Origin: an uncultured Sutterella sp.
Lineage (GTDB): Bacteria > Pseudomonadota > Gammaproteobacteria > Burkholderiales > Burkholderiaceae_F
DNA: 7,483 nucleotides
Direction: 5' to 3'
Assembly (NCBI GenBank): GCA_900552195.1
Contig: URYO01000059.1
Span: 1-7,483 of the forward strand
The first letter of the stretch is position 1. Each line of letters starts with the position of its first letter. The translations under genes and the position numbers were made by a program. Of this stretch, positions 1 through 5,661 are shown one piece after another. Below the pieces are notes generated by a model, which worked only from the letters and a program-made list of their open reading frames with translations, made no database searches and had not been told where the DNA came from.

Positions 1-79
1 GGTTCGTGTGTGTGCCCAAGCCCGGGCGATCGAGAACGAGTGCTTCGTGGTGATAGCGGGCAGCGTGGGCAACCGCTAA
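1..79 (+). pseudogene. C-terminal fragment of a carbon-nitrogen hydrolase, cut off at a junction
   Basis: The plus-strand frame starting at base 2 reads VRVCAQARAIENECF then VVIAGSVGN, followed by an arginine codon and a TAA stop at 77-79. The ARAIEN...VVIAGSVGN string is typical of the nitrilase/carbon-nitrogen hydrolase superfamily, in the part after the catalytic cysteine where the protein lists 'CAQARAIENQ.YVV..G.VGN'. Family members continue for several dozen residues after this motif (usually LP... and a final strand), so the stop directly after GN is abnormal. From about base 74 the DNA belongs to a different gene on the other strand (lptF). The 5' part, including the Glu-Lys-Cys catalytic triad, lies outside the window. 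Only 24 residues are visible, so the superfamily call is fairly secure but the substrate class is not. It is either a real truncation or the product of a chimeric join. Confidence 0.6.
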
Positions 80-286
80 AAACAAGGCCAAAGAAATGAG
101 CGCCGGCAGGTTGATCAAAGATGTGTAAGCAACCACTTCCAAGATAGAGCCTGTGTCGTAACGGCCGCCTGCGGTCTGATTCAGAATTCGTACAAGCCCG
201 ATAGTAACGACAATCGAGAAGAGCACAGTGAAGGCCCCTCCGGCGGTATTGGATAACTCGGATGTGAGTGCTTTACGATAAATCAT
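1..286 (-). CDS. lptF: LptF, lipopolysaccharide export permease, N-terminal fragment
   Basis: The minus-strand ATG at 286-284 opens a frame that stays open to the window edge. Residues 1-72 look like the N-terminus of betaproteobacterial LptF: MIYRKALTSELSNTAGGAFT, a first membrane helix at about 15-35, the conserved VRILNQTAGGRYD turn, and a second helix at about 50-72 containing NLPALISLALFLAV. LptF pairs with LptG in the inner-membrane LptB2FGC complex that extracts lipopolysaccharide and passes it to the LptA bridge. After residue 72 a real LptF should continue with a short arginine-rich loop and the 'E..VW..SG' segment; instead the frame reads AHAARYHHEALVLDR, which is not LptF-like. That stretch is the antisense of the carbon-nitrogen hydrolase fragment. 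The real lptF sequence therefore covers about 72-286 only. The gene lies 120 bp downstream of the last transporter gene on the same strand. No strong ribosome binding site is visible before the ATG. Confidence 0.7.
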   Translation of the reverse strand, partial: MIYRKALTSELSNTAGGAFTVLFSIVVTIGLVRILNQTAGGRYDTGSILEVVAYTSLINLPALISLALFLAVAHAARYHHEALVLDRPGLGTHTN

Positions 287-406
287 TACAGGCTTACACG
301 ACGATAAAAATCTGCACAAACGCAAATTTGAAACTTTAAGTTTAGCAAGTTTGAAAAACTGTGGATTTCTCTTTTTTACGTCTGAGCAGTCGGCCGCAAT
401 GAAAAA
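287..406. other. Intergenic gap between dppF-type gene and lptF, AT-rich repeats
   Basis: This 120-bp gap separates the last transporter gene from lptF. I see no GC-rich hairpin with a T-run after the transporter stop codon, so no intrinsic terminator can be called. The centre is AT-rich and holds an odd palindrome AAACTTTAAGTTT (331-343), an 8-bp palindrome CAAATTTG (323-330), and an imperfect direct repeat CAAATTTGAAA (323-333) / CAAGTTTGAAA (346-356) whose copies start 23 bp apart, about two helical turns. On the minus strand a weak promoter match for lptF, TTCAAA - 17 bp - TTTTAT (each 4 of 6), overlaps the left copy. The repeats may be an operator or just AT-rich promoter DNA. Confidence 0.35.
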
Positions 407-1435
407 TTACAACCTGCCTTCTTCTGCTGCGTGACAAGCCACTTCCGAGAAAGATCCGTGTGAATCGATCATTTGCCGAAGCGGCATTTCTTTGCGGCAG
501 CGTTCGTTGGCAAGCGGGCAGCGGGGATGAAACGGGCAGCCTGTAGGAGGTGAGAGCGGATTGGGTACTTCGCCTGAAATCGGTGTACGTCTCCGATGCG
601 TCTGACTCAAATCCGGAATAGCATCCAAAAGCATCCGTGTATAAGGATGACGCGGCTCGTTAAAAAGCGTTCGCTTATCTGCAAGCTCAACCAAGCGTCC
701 CAAATACATCACGCCGACGCGATCGCTGATGTGATGGACCACTGAAAGATTATGAGAAATGAACAGATAAGTTAAACCCACTTCCCTCTGCAGGTTCTGC
801 ATCAAATTCAGTACCTGAGCCTGCACGGAGACGTCCAGCGCGCTGGTCGGCTCATCACAGACAAGAAACTCTGGGTGAATCGCAATTGCGCGCGCAATGG
901 AGATCCTTTGCCTTTGTCCGCCGGAAAACTGGTGCGGATATTTGTCCTTGTCCTCTTTTGATAGGTTGACGAGGTGAAGAACGGAATTCACGCGGTTTTC
1001 GATTTCTTTCGGATCTTTAATGATCTTTTGCGCAATGATCGGCTCCGCGACAATTCGTCCGACTTTCCAGCGAGGATTGAGACTCGCGTAAGGATCCTGG
1101 AAAATCATCTGGATCTTGCCGCGCACGAGCTTCTCGTCTTTTCCTCTGGAAGCGTACAGATCTTTTCCATCCACTTCGACCGTGCCGGACGTCGGTTTAT
1201 CCAGACCTACCAGCATTCGGGCAGTGGTGGACTTTCCGCACCCGGACTCTCCTACCAGTGCCAGAGTCTCGCCTCGACGAATCTCAAAAGAAACACCGTC
1301 GACAGCTTTCAGCAGCGTCCGAGGCTTTCTCTCGACCACTCGAGTGAGCAAAGAAGGCGACACATCAAAATATTTCTTCAGATCCTGCACCTTGACCAGT
1401 ACGGACTGAGTGCACTTTACGTTATCGTTCAGCAT
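407..1435 (-). CDS. dppF: Dipeptide/oligopeptide ABC transporter ATP-binding protein, DppF/OppF type
   Basis: This is the second of two ATPases that power the importer at the cytoplasmic face of the permease pair. The 342-residue product has the full ABC set: Walker A GESGCGKST at 62-70, Q-loop IFQDPYASLNP with Gln113, signature FSGGQRQR at 170-177, Walker B FLVCDEP at 190-196, and H-loop His228 in ISHN. The C-terminus is the oligopeptide-type extension (HPYTRMLLDAIP from 263), then Cys300, Cys306, Cys313 and Cys334, the pattern that can hold an iron-sulfur cluster in Dpp/Opp ATPases. SGGQRQR and the phenylalanine-serine-histidine ending of the H-loop strand are characteristic of the F-type rather than the D-type partner. 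The ATG at 1435 overlaps the end of the upstream ATPase by 7 bp and has an AGGA 9 nt upstream, so translation is likely coupled. The symbol describes the family position; the transported substrate is unknown. It is the last gene of the operon. Confidence 0.9.
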   Translation of the reverse strand: MLNDNVKCTQSVLVKVQDLKKYFDVSPSLLTRVVERKPRTLLKAVDGVSFEIRRGETLALVGESGCGKSTTARMLVGLDKPTSGTVEVDGKDLYASRGKDEKLVRGKIQMIFQDPYASLNPRWKVGRIVAEPIIAQKIIKDPKEIENRVNSVLHLVNLSKEDKDKYPHQFSGGQRQRISIARAIAIHPEFLVCDEPTSALDVSVQAQVLNLMQNLQREVGLTYLFISHNLSVVHHISDRVGVMYLGRLVELADKRTLFNEPRHPYTRMLLDAIPDLSQTHRRRTPISGEVPNPLSPPTGCPFHPRCPLANERCRKEMPLRQMIDSHGSFSEVACHAAEEGRL

Positions 1436-2478
1436 TTCGGCATGTCCTCAGGCGCTCTGATGGTGAAAGGCTCTTGCGGGAACCGCATCTGTTTATTGCG
1501 GCGTCCTGCCTTCCAGCAGGCTACCAGCTTATTGCCGCAAGGCTGCAGCCCCGGGCGCTCGCGAATGCACTTTTCTTCGGCCAAAGGACAGCGGGGATGA
1601 AACGCGCATCCGGAAGGTACTTCGCTCAAATGCGGCATGGCCCCCGGGATTTGAGACAGGCGATCCTGTTCATCACCGATTTTCGGAATAGAGCCCATCA
1701 GACCGATCGTATAGGGATGCTCGGCGTCATGAATCATTTCTTCCATAGGGCCGATTTCTGCCAAGCGTCCCGCATACATCACCGCCACGCGGTCCGCCGT
1801 CTCGGCAATGACACCCATATCGTGCGTAACCAAGATAACTGCCGTACCGTTTTCTTCACAAAGTTTTTTGAGAAGTTCAATGATCTGAGCCTGCACGGAA
1901 ACATCCAGCGCCGTTGTGGGTTCATCAGCAATGATCAGTTTAGGATCCGCGCTGAGCGCCAATGCAATGACCACGCGCTGGCGCATGCCTCCCGAGAACT
2001 GATGAGGATAGTTGTCCATTCGCTTGTCCGCAGCCGGCACTCCGGTCGCCTCCAAAAGACGAATCGCTCTTTCCCTTGCCTCCTTCTCACTCAGATCGGA
2101 GTGAATGCGGATCGTTTCGATTATCTGGTCCCCGATCGTAAAGAGAGGATTCAGACTGGTTAACGGATCCTGGAAAATCGCTCCGATACTTTTGCCTCGA
2201 ATCTTCTCCATTTCATCATCGGACAAGTTATCGATGCGCTTCCCTTCCAAAAGAATCTCACCGTGAGTGATATGAGCGGGTTTTCCGAGAAGACCGATGA
2301 TGGAGTTCCCGACCATGGACTTACCGGCTCCGGACTCTCCGACCACGCCCAATATCTCTCCGGGGTTCAGGCTAAAAGAAACATCTTCTAATGCAATCAG
2401 AGTTCCTTTTCTTGTCGGAATTTCTATTGTGAGTTTCCGAACCTCTAAAATCTGCTGATTATTCATAAGAAGCATCAT
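1429..2478 (-). CDS. dppD: Dipeptide/oligopeptide ABC transporter ATP-binding protein, DppD/OppD type
   Basis: This is the first ATPase of the importer, expected to form a heterodimer with the product of the next gene. In its 349 residues are Walker A GESGAGKS (47-54), Q-loop IFQDPLTSLNP with Gln103, signature FSGGMRQRV (161-169), Walker B LIIADEP (181-187) and H-loop His219 in VTHDMG. SGGMRQR and VTHDMGVIAE are diagnostic of the D-type ATPase. A C-terminal oligopeptide-type domain follows (HPYTIGLMGSIP from 254) with Cys291, Cys297, Cys304 and Cys321 in the arrangement known to bind a [4Fe-4S] cluster in E. coli DppD. The start ATG at 2478 shares the ATGA overlap with the stop of the upstream permease; there is no good Shine-Dalgarno, so re-initiation after the permease is likely. 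In-frame ATGs at 2475 and 2466 (giving MNNQQILEV) are alternative starts. About 25 residues after Cys321 form an extra basic/proline-rich tail whose role is unknown. Confidence 0.9.
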   Translation of the reverse strand: MMLLMNNQQILEVRKLTIEIPTRKGTLIALEDVSFSLNPGEILGVVGESGAGKSMVGNSIIGLLGKPAHITHGEILLEGKRIDNLSDDEMEKIRGKSIGAIFQDPLTSLNPLFTIGDQIIETIRIHSDLSEKEARERAIRLLEATGVPAADKRMDNYPHQFSGGMRQRVVIALALSADPKLIIADEPTTALDVSVQAQIIELLKKLCEENGTAVILVTHDMGVIAETADRVAVMYAGRLAEIGPMEEMIHDAEHPYTIGLMGSIPKIGDEQDRLSQIPGAMPHLSEVPSGCAFHPRCPLAEEKCIRERPGLQPCGNKLVACWKAGRRNKQMRFPQEPFTIRAPEDMPKC

Positions 2479-3410
2479 TGAAGTTTCGGATTAAGTGCGT
2501 CGCGCAGCCAGTCGCCCAGCATATTGACGGACAGCACAAAGAGAATAAGTGCAACACCGGGGAAGATCGTGATCCACCATTCGCCCGAGAATAAAAACTC
2601 ATTTCCGATGCGAATCAGAGTTCCCAAAGACGGTGTCGTCGGAGGAACTCCGACACCCAGGAACGACAAAGTGGCTTCCGTAATGATTGCCAAGGCCACT
2701 TGAACCGTCGCAAGAACTAGGACCGGGCCTAAAACGTTAGGCAGAATATGCGTAAACATGATTCTTGTCGGGCTCACGCCAAAAAGCTTTGCGGCCTGAA
2801 CATAATCACGCTTCTTCTCACTTAACGTCGCACCTCTAACCGTACGGGCATAACGTACCCAGCCGGAAAGAGAGATGGCAAAGATAAGAACGCCGTAAGC
2901 AGCCTGATCATGCAGGCTCTCGGGCAGAATCACGCGAATGATGCCGTCAATCAGAAGTGCCAGAAGAATCGCCGGAAAACTCAGCATCACGTCGCAAAAA
3001 CGCATGATGACGGCATCCGTAACTCCGCCCGCATATCCGGAAATCAAACCGAGAGACACGCCCAGCGCGACAGAAATAAAGACCGAAGATAAACCGATCT
3101 CTAAGGAGACCCGAAGCCCGTACAAAATGGCTGAAAGCAGATCTCTTCCCTGGTCGTCGGTTCCCAGCAAAAACTGCCATTTTCCTCCCTCCATCCAAGC
3201 GGGAGGCAAAAAAGCATCCGACAAGTCAAAGGAAGTCAGGTCAAAAGGATCATAAGGTGCGATCCAACTCGCAAAAAAGGCAGAGAGCAAGAGTCCGATA
3301 CAAATGACAAAACTGATGATCGCAGCCGGAGAGTGCAGAAACTTCCACATCAAGTCACTTTCTAAAAAACGCCTGAATGCTGAAGACTGCCCGCTGTTTT
3401 TAGTTAACAC
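2475..3410 (-). CDS. dppC: Peptide-type ABC transporter inner-membrane permease, DppC/OppC type
   Basis: One of the two transmembrane subunits forming the translocation channel. The 311-residue product has an N-terminal cytoplasmic tail and a first helix at about 28-50 (OppC_N type), then a periplasmic segment ending in LLGTDDQGRDLLSAILYGLR (81-100), the hallmark of DppC-type permeases. Further helices lie at about 103-126, 140-163, 171-185, 226-244 and 279-298. The EAA coupling loop is at about 202-225 (DYVQAAKLFGVSP...HILPN), where the ATPases dock, and SFLGVGVPPTTPSLGTLI (249-266) is another family signature. The best start is a GTG at 3410-3408: it has a strong GGAGG (3420-3416) 5 nt upstream and the protein length then matches the family. 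It lies inside the end of the upstream amidohydrolase gene, an 11-bp overlap. Its own stop overlaps the next ATPase start (ATGA). Confidence 0.9.
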   Translation of the reverse strand: MLTKNSGQSSAFRRFLESDLMWKFLHSPAAIISFVICIGLLLSAFFASWIAPYDPFDLTSFDLSDAFLPPAWMEGGKWQFLLGTDDQGRDLLSAILYGLRVSLEIGLSSVFISVALGVSLGLISGYAGGVTDAVIMRFCDVMLSFPAILLALLIDGIIRVILPESLHDQAAYGVLIFAISLSGWVRYARTVRGATLSEKKRDYVQAAKLFGVSPTRIMFTHILPNVLGPVLVLATVQVALAIITEATLSFLGVGVPPTTPSLGTLIRIGNEFLFSGEWWITIFPGVALILFVLSVNMLGDWLRDALNPKLQ

Positions 3411-4617
3411 CGTCGCCTCCGCCGTTTAATTTCCGGAGCCTCTTTTCAGCTGTCGCCGCCATCACGCTGGCTGCCAGCAGAAGAATCTCGTCATTAAAAT
3501 CAAAGTACGGATTGTGAGCCGAAGCGCCGCCCTGTCCGATCCGGATATAGGCACCCGGGACCCTTTCCAACATGAAAGCGAAATCTTCGCCTCCGGCCAT
3601 TCTCGGATAGTTTCGATCCACATTTTCTTCACCGACAAATCCGGCAGCGACATCGGCCATAAAAGCTGCTTGTTCCGGCGTATTGATACAGGGCGGATAG
3701 AAACGGCCGTAATCGGTTTCGGCTGTGCAGCCTAAGCCTGCGGCAATAGAGGCACTGATCTCTCCGATTCTTTTTTCCACTAAATCTCTAACTTCCGGGG
3801 AGAAGGTGCGTGCGGTTCCGACGATTTGGCAAGAGTCGGGACAAACACTCTGCGCACGCGGGTCGCCGGCCTGAAGGGAACAGCACGAAACCACCGCAGT
3901 CTCCAGAGGATCAACTTCTCGAGACACAATCGTTTGAAGTGCAAGGATGATGTGGGCAGCTGCTATCACCGGATCATGATTCAGATTCGGACGAGAAGCG
4001 TGACCTCCCTTGCCTTTCACAACGATTGTGAAAGCATCGGCAGCCGCCTGCATTGCTCCGTAGGTCAAAGCGATTCGACCCGGTTCAATCGCAGACGAGT
4101 TATGGAAGGCGTAGATTTCCTGCATCGGGAAACGTTCAAAAAGCCCGTCTTCCATCATGTGTTTGGCGCCGGACCAGCCCTCTTCTCCGGGCTGGAACAC
4201 TAAGACAACTCTGCCTCCGAAATTTCTCTCAGAAGCGAGTTTCTTGGCTGCACCCAGCAGTGCTGCCGCGTGTCCGTCGTGACCGCAGGCATGCATTGCG
4301 CCCTCGACTTGGGAAACATGATCGTGGTCCGACAATTCCTTTAACGGAAGTGCGTCAATATCTGCCCGCAGCCCCACTGCAGCGTCTCCGGGAAGCTTTC
4401 CGTAAATGACGCCTACTACGCCGTCCCCGCCGATGCCCTCATGCACCTCATCAACCCCATACTTTCTCAATAAGTCAGCAATGATTCGTGAGGTCCTCGG
4501 CGTCACTAGGCCGATTTCGGGATGGACATGAAAATCCTGACGAATGCGACGCAATTCTTCCTTCGTTTCTCCGAGGAAGAAAGGATCTGCAAAATTATCT
4601 AAGTTAACGCTGTTCAT
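3400..4617 (-). CDS. M20D-family amidohydrolase / aminoacylase-type metallopeptidase
   Basis: A predicted cytoplasmic two-zinc (or manganese) hydrolase of 405 residues with no signal peptide, which cleaves an amide bond in a small N-acyl amino acid or peptide. The family motifs are in order: DFHVHPEIG (28-36), GLRADIDALPLKE (82-94), the metal site HACGHDGHAAALLGAA (109-124) with Cys111 and His113, FQPGEEGWSGAKHM (141-154) with Glu145 and Glu146 as catalytic/metal-bridging candidates, His172 in FHN, the dimerisation/lid-domain GGHASRP (204-210) with His206, GGEDFAFML (342-350), and the final metal His368 in AHNPYFDFND. A Cys/His/Glu/His/His metal set and the final HNPYFDFND are characteristic of M20D (hippurate hydrolase, N-acyl amino acid and IAA-amino acid hydrolases, AbgA/B-like) rather than M20A. 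The ATG lies 3 bp after the upstream permease stop with AAGGAA (4629-4624) 6 nt before it. Placed between the two permease genes, it probably hydrolyses the imported compound. The exact substrate cannot be assigned. Confidence 0.9.
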   Translation of the reverse strand: MNSVNLDNFADPFFLGETKEELRRIRQDFHVHPEIGLVTPRTSRIIADLLRKYGVDEVHEGIGGDGVVGVIYGKLPGDAAVGLRADIDALPLKELSDHDHVSQVEGAMHACGHDGHAAALLGAAKKLASERNFGGRVVLVFQPGEEGWSGAKHMMEDGLFERFPMQEIYAFHNSSAIEPGRIALTYGAMQAAADAFTIVVKGKGGHASRPNLNHDPVIAAAHIILALQTIVSREVDPLETAVVSCCSLQAGDPRAQSVCPDSCQIVGTARTFSPEVRDLVEKRIGEISASIAAGLGCTAETDYGRFYPPCINTPEQAAFMADVAAGFVGEENVDRNYPRMAGGEDFAFMLERVPGAYIRIGQGGASAHNPYFDFNDEILLLAASVMAATAEKRLRKLNGGGDGVN

Positions 4618-4620
4618 TTT

Positions 4621-5601
4621 TTATTCCTTGCTTGCCGCGTCTGATTTCAGCCTCGGATCTACTGCCAAGTAGAGCAAATCAACAATGAGGTTAATGACGA
4701 CAAAAATAAGAGAGATTAGACAGAGATAAGCCGCCATGACCGGGATGTCTGCAAACTGAACCGCCTGTATAAACAGCAGACCCATACCCGGCCACTGGAA
4801 GACGGTTTCGGTCACGATCGAAAAGGCGATAATGCCGCCGATCTGAAGTCCCGTGATCGTAATCACCGGCAGCAGCGTATTTTTCAACGCATGTCTAAAA
4901 AAGATTTTTCGTTTCGGTATGCCTCTGGCCCGTGCAAAACGGATGTAATCCGTACGCATAACTTCAAGCATTTCACTGCGTACCAATCGCATGACTAAGG
5001 CAATTTGAAAGATCGCCAATGTCACGGCAGGGAGGATGATATGTTTAAGACCGTCCCCGGTCAGCAGTCCCGTAGTCCACCATCCGAAGGCAACCGTTTC
5101 GCCTCGTCCGTAGGACGGCAGCCAGCCGAGCCAAACGGAGAATACGAGGATCAGCAAAATACCGATAAAAAAGGTCGGCAGCGAGATCCCCACGAGCGAA
5201 AGCCCCATTAGCCAGCTTGCCCAAATCGAATTTCTCTTCAAAGCGACGAACACACCCAGAGGAATTCCGATGAGCGTAGCCACCATGGCAGAGAAAAATG
5301 CGAGCTCGAGCGTCGCAGGCATTTTTTCCTTAAATAAATCAACAACCGGTGTACCTTGGCGTAATGACATTCCAAAGTCACCGTGGAGAGTATTAGCAAT
5401 AAACGCTCCGAACTGTTTCCAAATAGGCTGATCCAGCCCCAGCTCATGCGTCAGGGCAAGCCGATCGGCCTCAGTAGCCTCTTGGCCCAGCATTTGCGTT
5501 ACAGGGTCACCTACGAATTGGAACAACAGAAATGCAATCATGGTCACGATCAACATGACCAATATTGCCTGGAGCAGACGTTTTATAACAAACGAGAACA
5601 T
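4621..5601 (-). CDS. dppB: Peptide-type ABC transporter inner-membrane permease, DppB/OppB type
   Basis: The first transmembrane subunit of the importer, 326 residues, the usual length of the DppB family. It begins MFSFVIKRLLQAILVMLIVT, with the first helix at about 9-30, followed by the periplasmic loop typical of the family (GDPVTQMLGQEAT at 31-43, LGLDQPIWKQFGAFI at 54-68, HGDFGMSLRQGTPV at 73-86). Further helices are at about 99-121, 132-157, 188-206, 247-266 and 288-312. The cytoplasmic EAA loop that contacts the ATPases spans about 218-245 (DYIRFARARGIPKRK...HALKN). The C-terminus YLAVDPRLK (311-319) is a conserved ending. The ATG at 5601 has an AAAGGA (5616-5611) 9 nt upstream, but that site lies inside an inverted repeat and may be masked in the mRNA. 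The gene follows the binding-protein gene after 60 bp and is followed by the amidohydrolase after 3 bp. Confidence 0.92.
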   Translation of the reverse strand: MFSFVIKRLLQAILVMLIVTMIAFLLFQFVGDPVTQMLGQEATEADRLALTHELGLDQPIWKQFGAFIANTLHGDFGMSLRQGTPVVDLFKEKMPATLELAFFSAMVATLIGIPLGVFVALKRNSIWASWLMGLSLVGISLPTFFIGILLILVFSVWLGWLPSYGRGETVAFGWWTTGLLTGDGLKHIILPAVTLAIFQIALVMRLVRSEMLEVMRTDYIRFARARGIPKRKIFFRHALKNTLLPVITITGLQIGGIIAFSIVTETVFQWPGMGLLFIQAVQFADIPVMAAYLCLISLIFVVINLIVDLLYLAVDPRLKSDAASKE

Positions 5602-5611
5602 CTGTCGGCAT

Positions 5612-5630
5612 CCTTTCGGGAGTCGAAAGG
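5612..5630 (-). promoter_or_regulatory. Hairpin covering the ribosome binding site of the DppB-type gene
   Basis: The plus-strand bases CCTTTCG (5612-5618) and CGAAAGG (5624-5630) are exact inverted copies separated by 5 bases. In the minus-strand mRNA this gives a 7-bp stem with an ACUCC loop, and its 3' arm contains most of the AAAGGA Shine-Dalgarno of the permease gene that starts 9 nt downstream. Closing of this stem would reduce permease translation. It shares two bases (5629-5630) with the preceding hairpin, so the two cannot both be fully formed. Confidence 0.5.
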
Positions 5631-5651
5631 CCGAGAAGGTAATTCTCGGCC
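5629..5651 (-). other. Intercistronic stem-loop after the substrate-binding protein gene
   Basis: GGCCGAGAA (5629-5637) and TTCTCGGCC (5643-5651) form a perfect 9-bp inverted repeat with a 5-base loop, 10 bases after the binding-protein stop codon. On the minus-strand mRNA it is followed by only UUUCG, too short a U-run for a strong terminator. Stem-loops at this position in binding-protein operons (for example after malE) are known to protect the upstream message from 3' exonucleases, letting the binding protein be made in excess over the membrane subunits. That role is inferred here; partial termination is an alternative. Confidence 0.6.
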
Positions 5652-5661
5652 ACTAAGAGAA

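Noticed and set aside
362..370. DnaA-box-like TGTGGATTT
   Set aside because: Two mismatches to TGTGGATAA, no second box and no other origin features nearby.
361..406. Possible terminator after the last ATPase gene
   Set aside because: No GC-rich stem of useful length with a T-run could be found on the minus strand; the only hairpins further down are pure AT palindromes.
974..1600. Plus-strand open frame of 208 codons opposite the two ATPase genes
   Set aside because: It lies fully antisense to two genes with complete ABC motifs, and its translation has no domain-like pattern or supported start; it is a shadow of codon bias. The same holds for the other plus-strand frames at 1474-2163, 2910-3255, 3826-4409 and 5383-5709.
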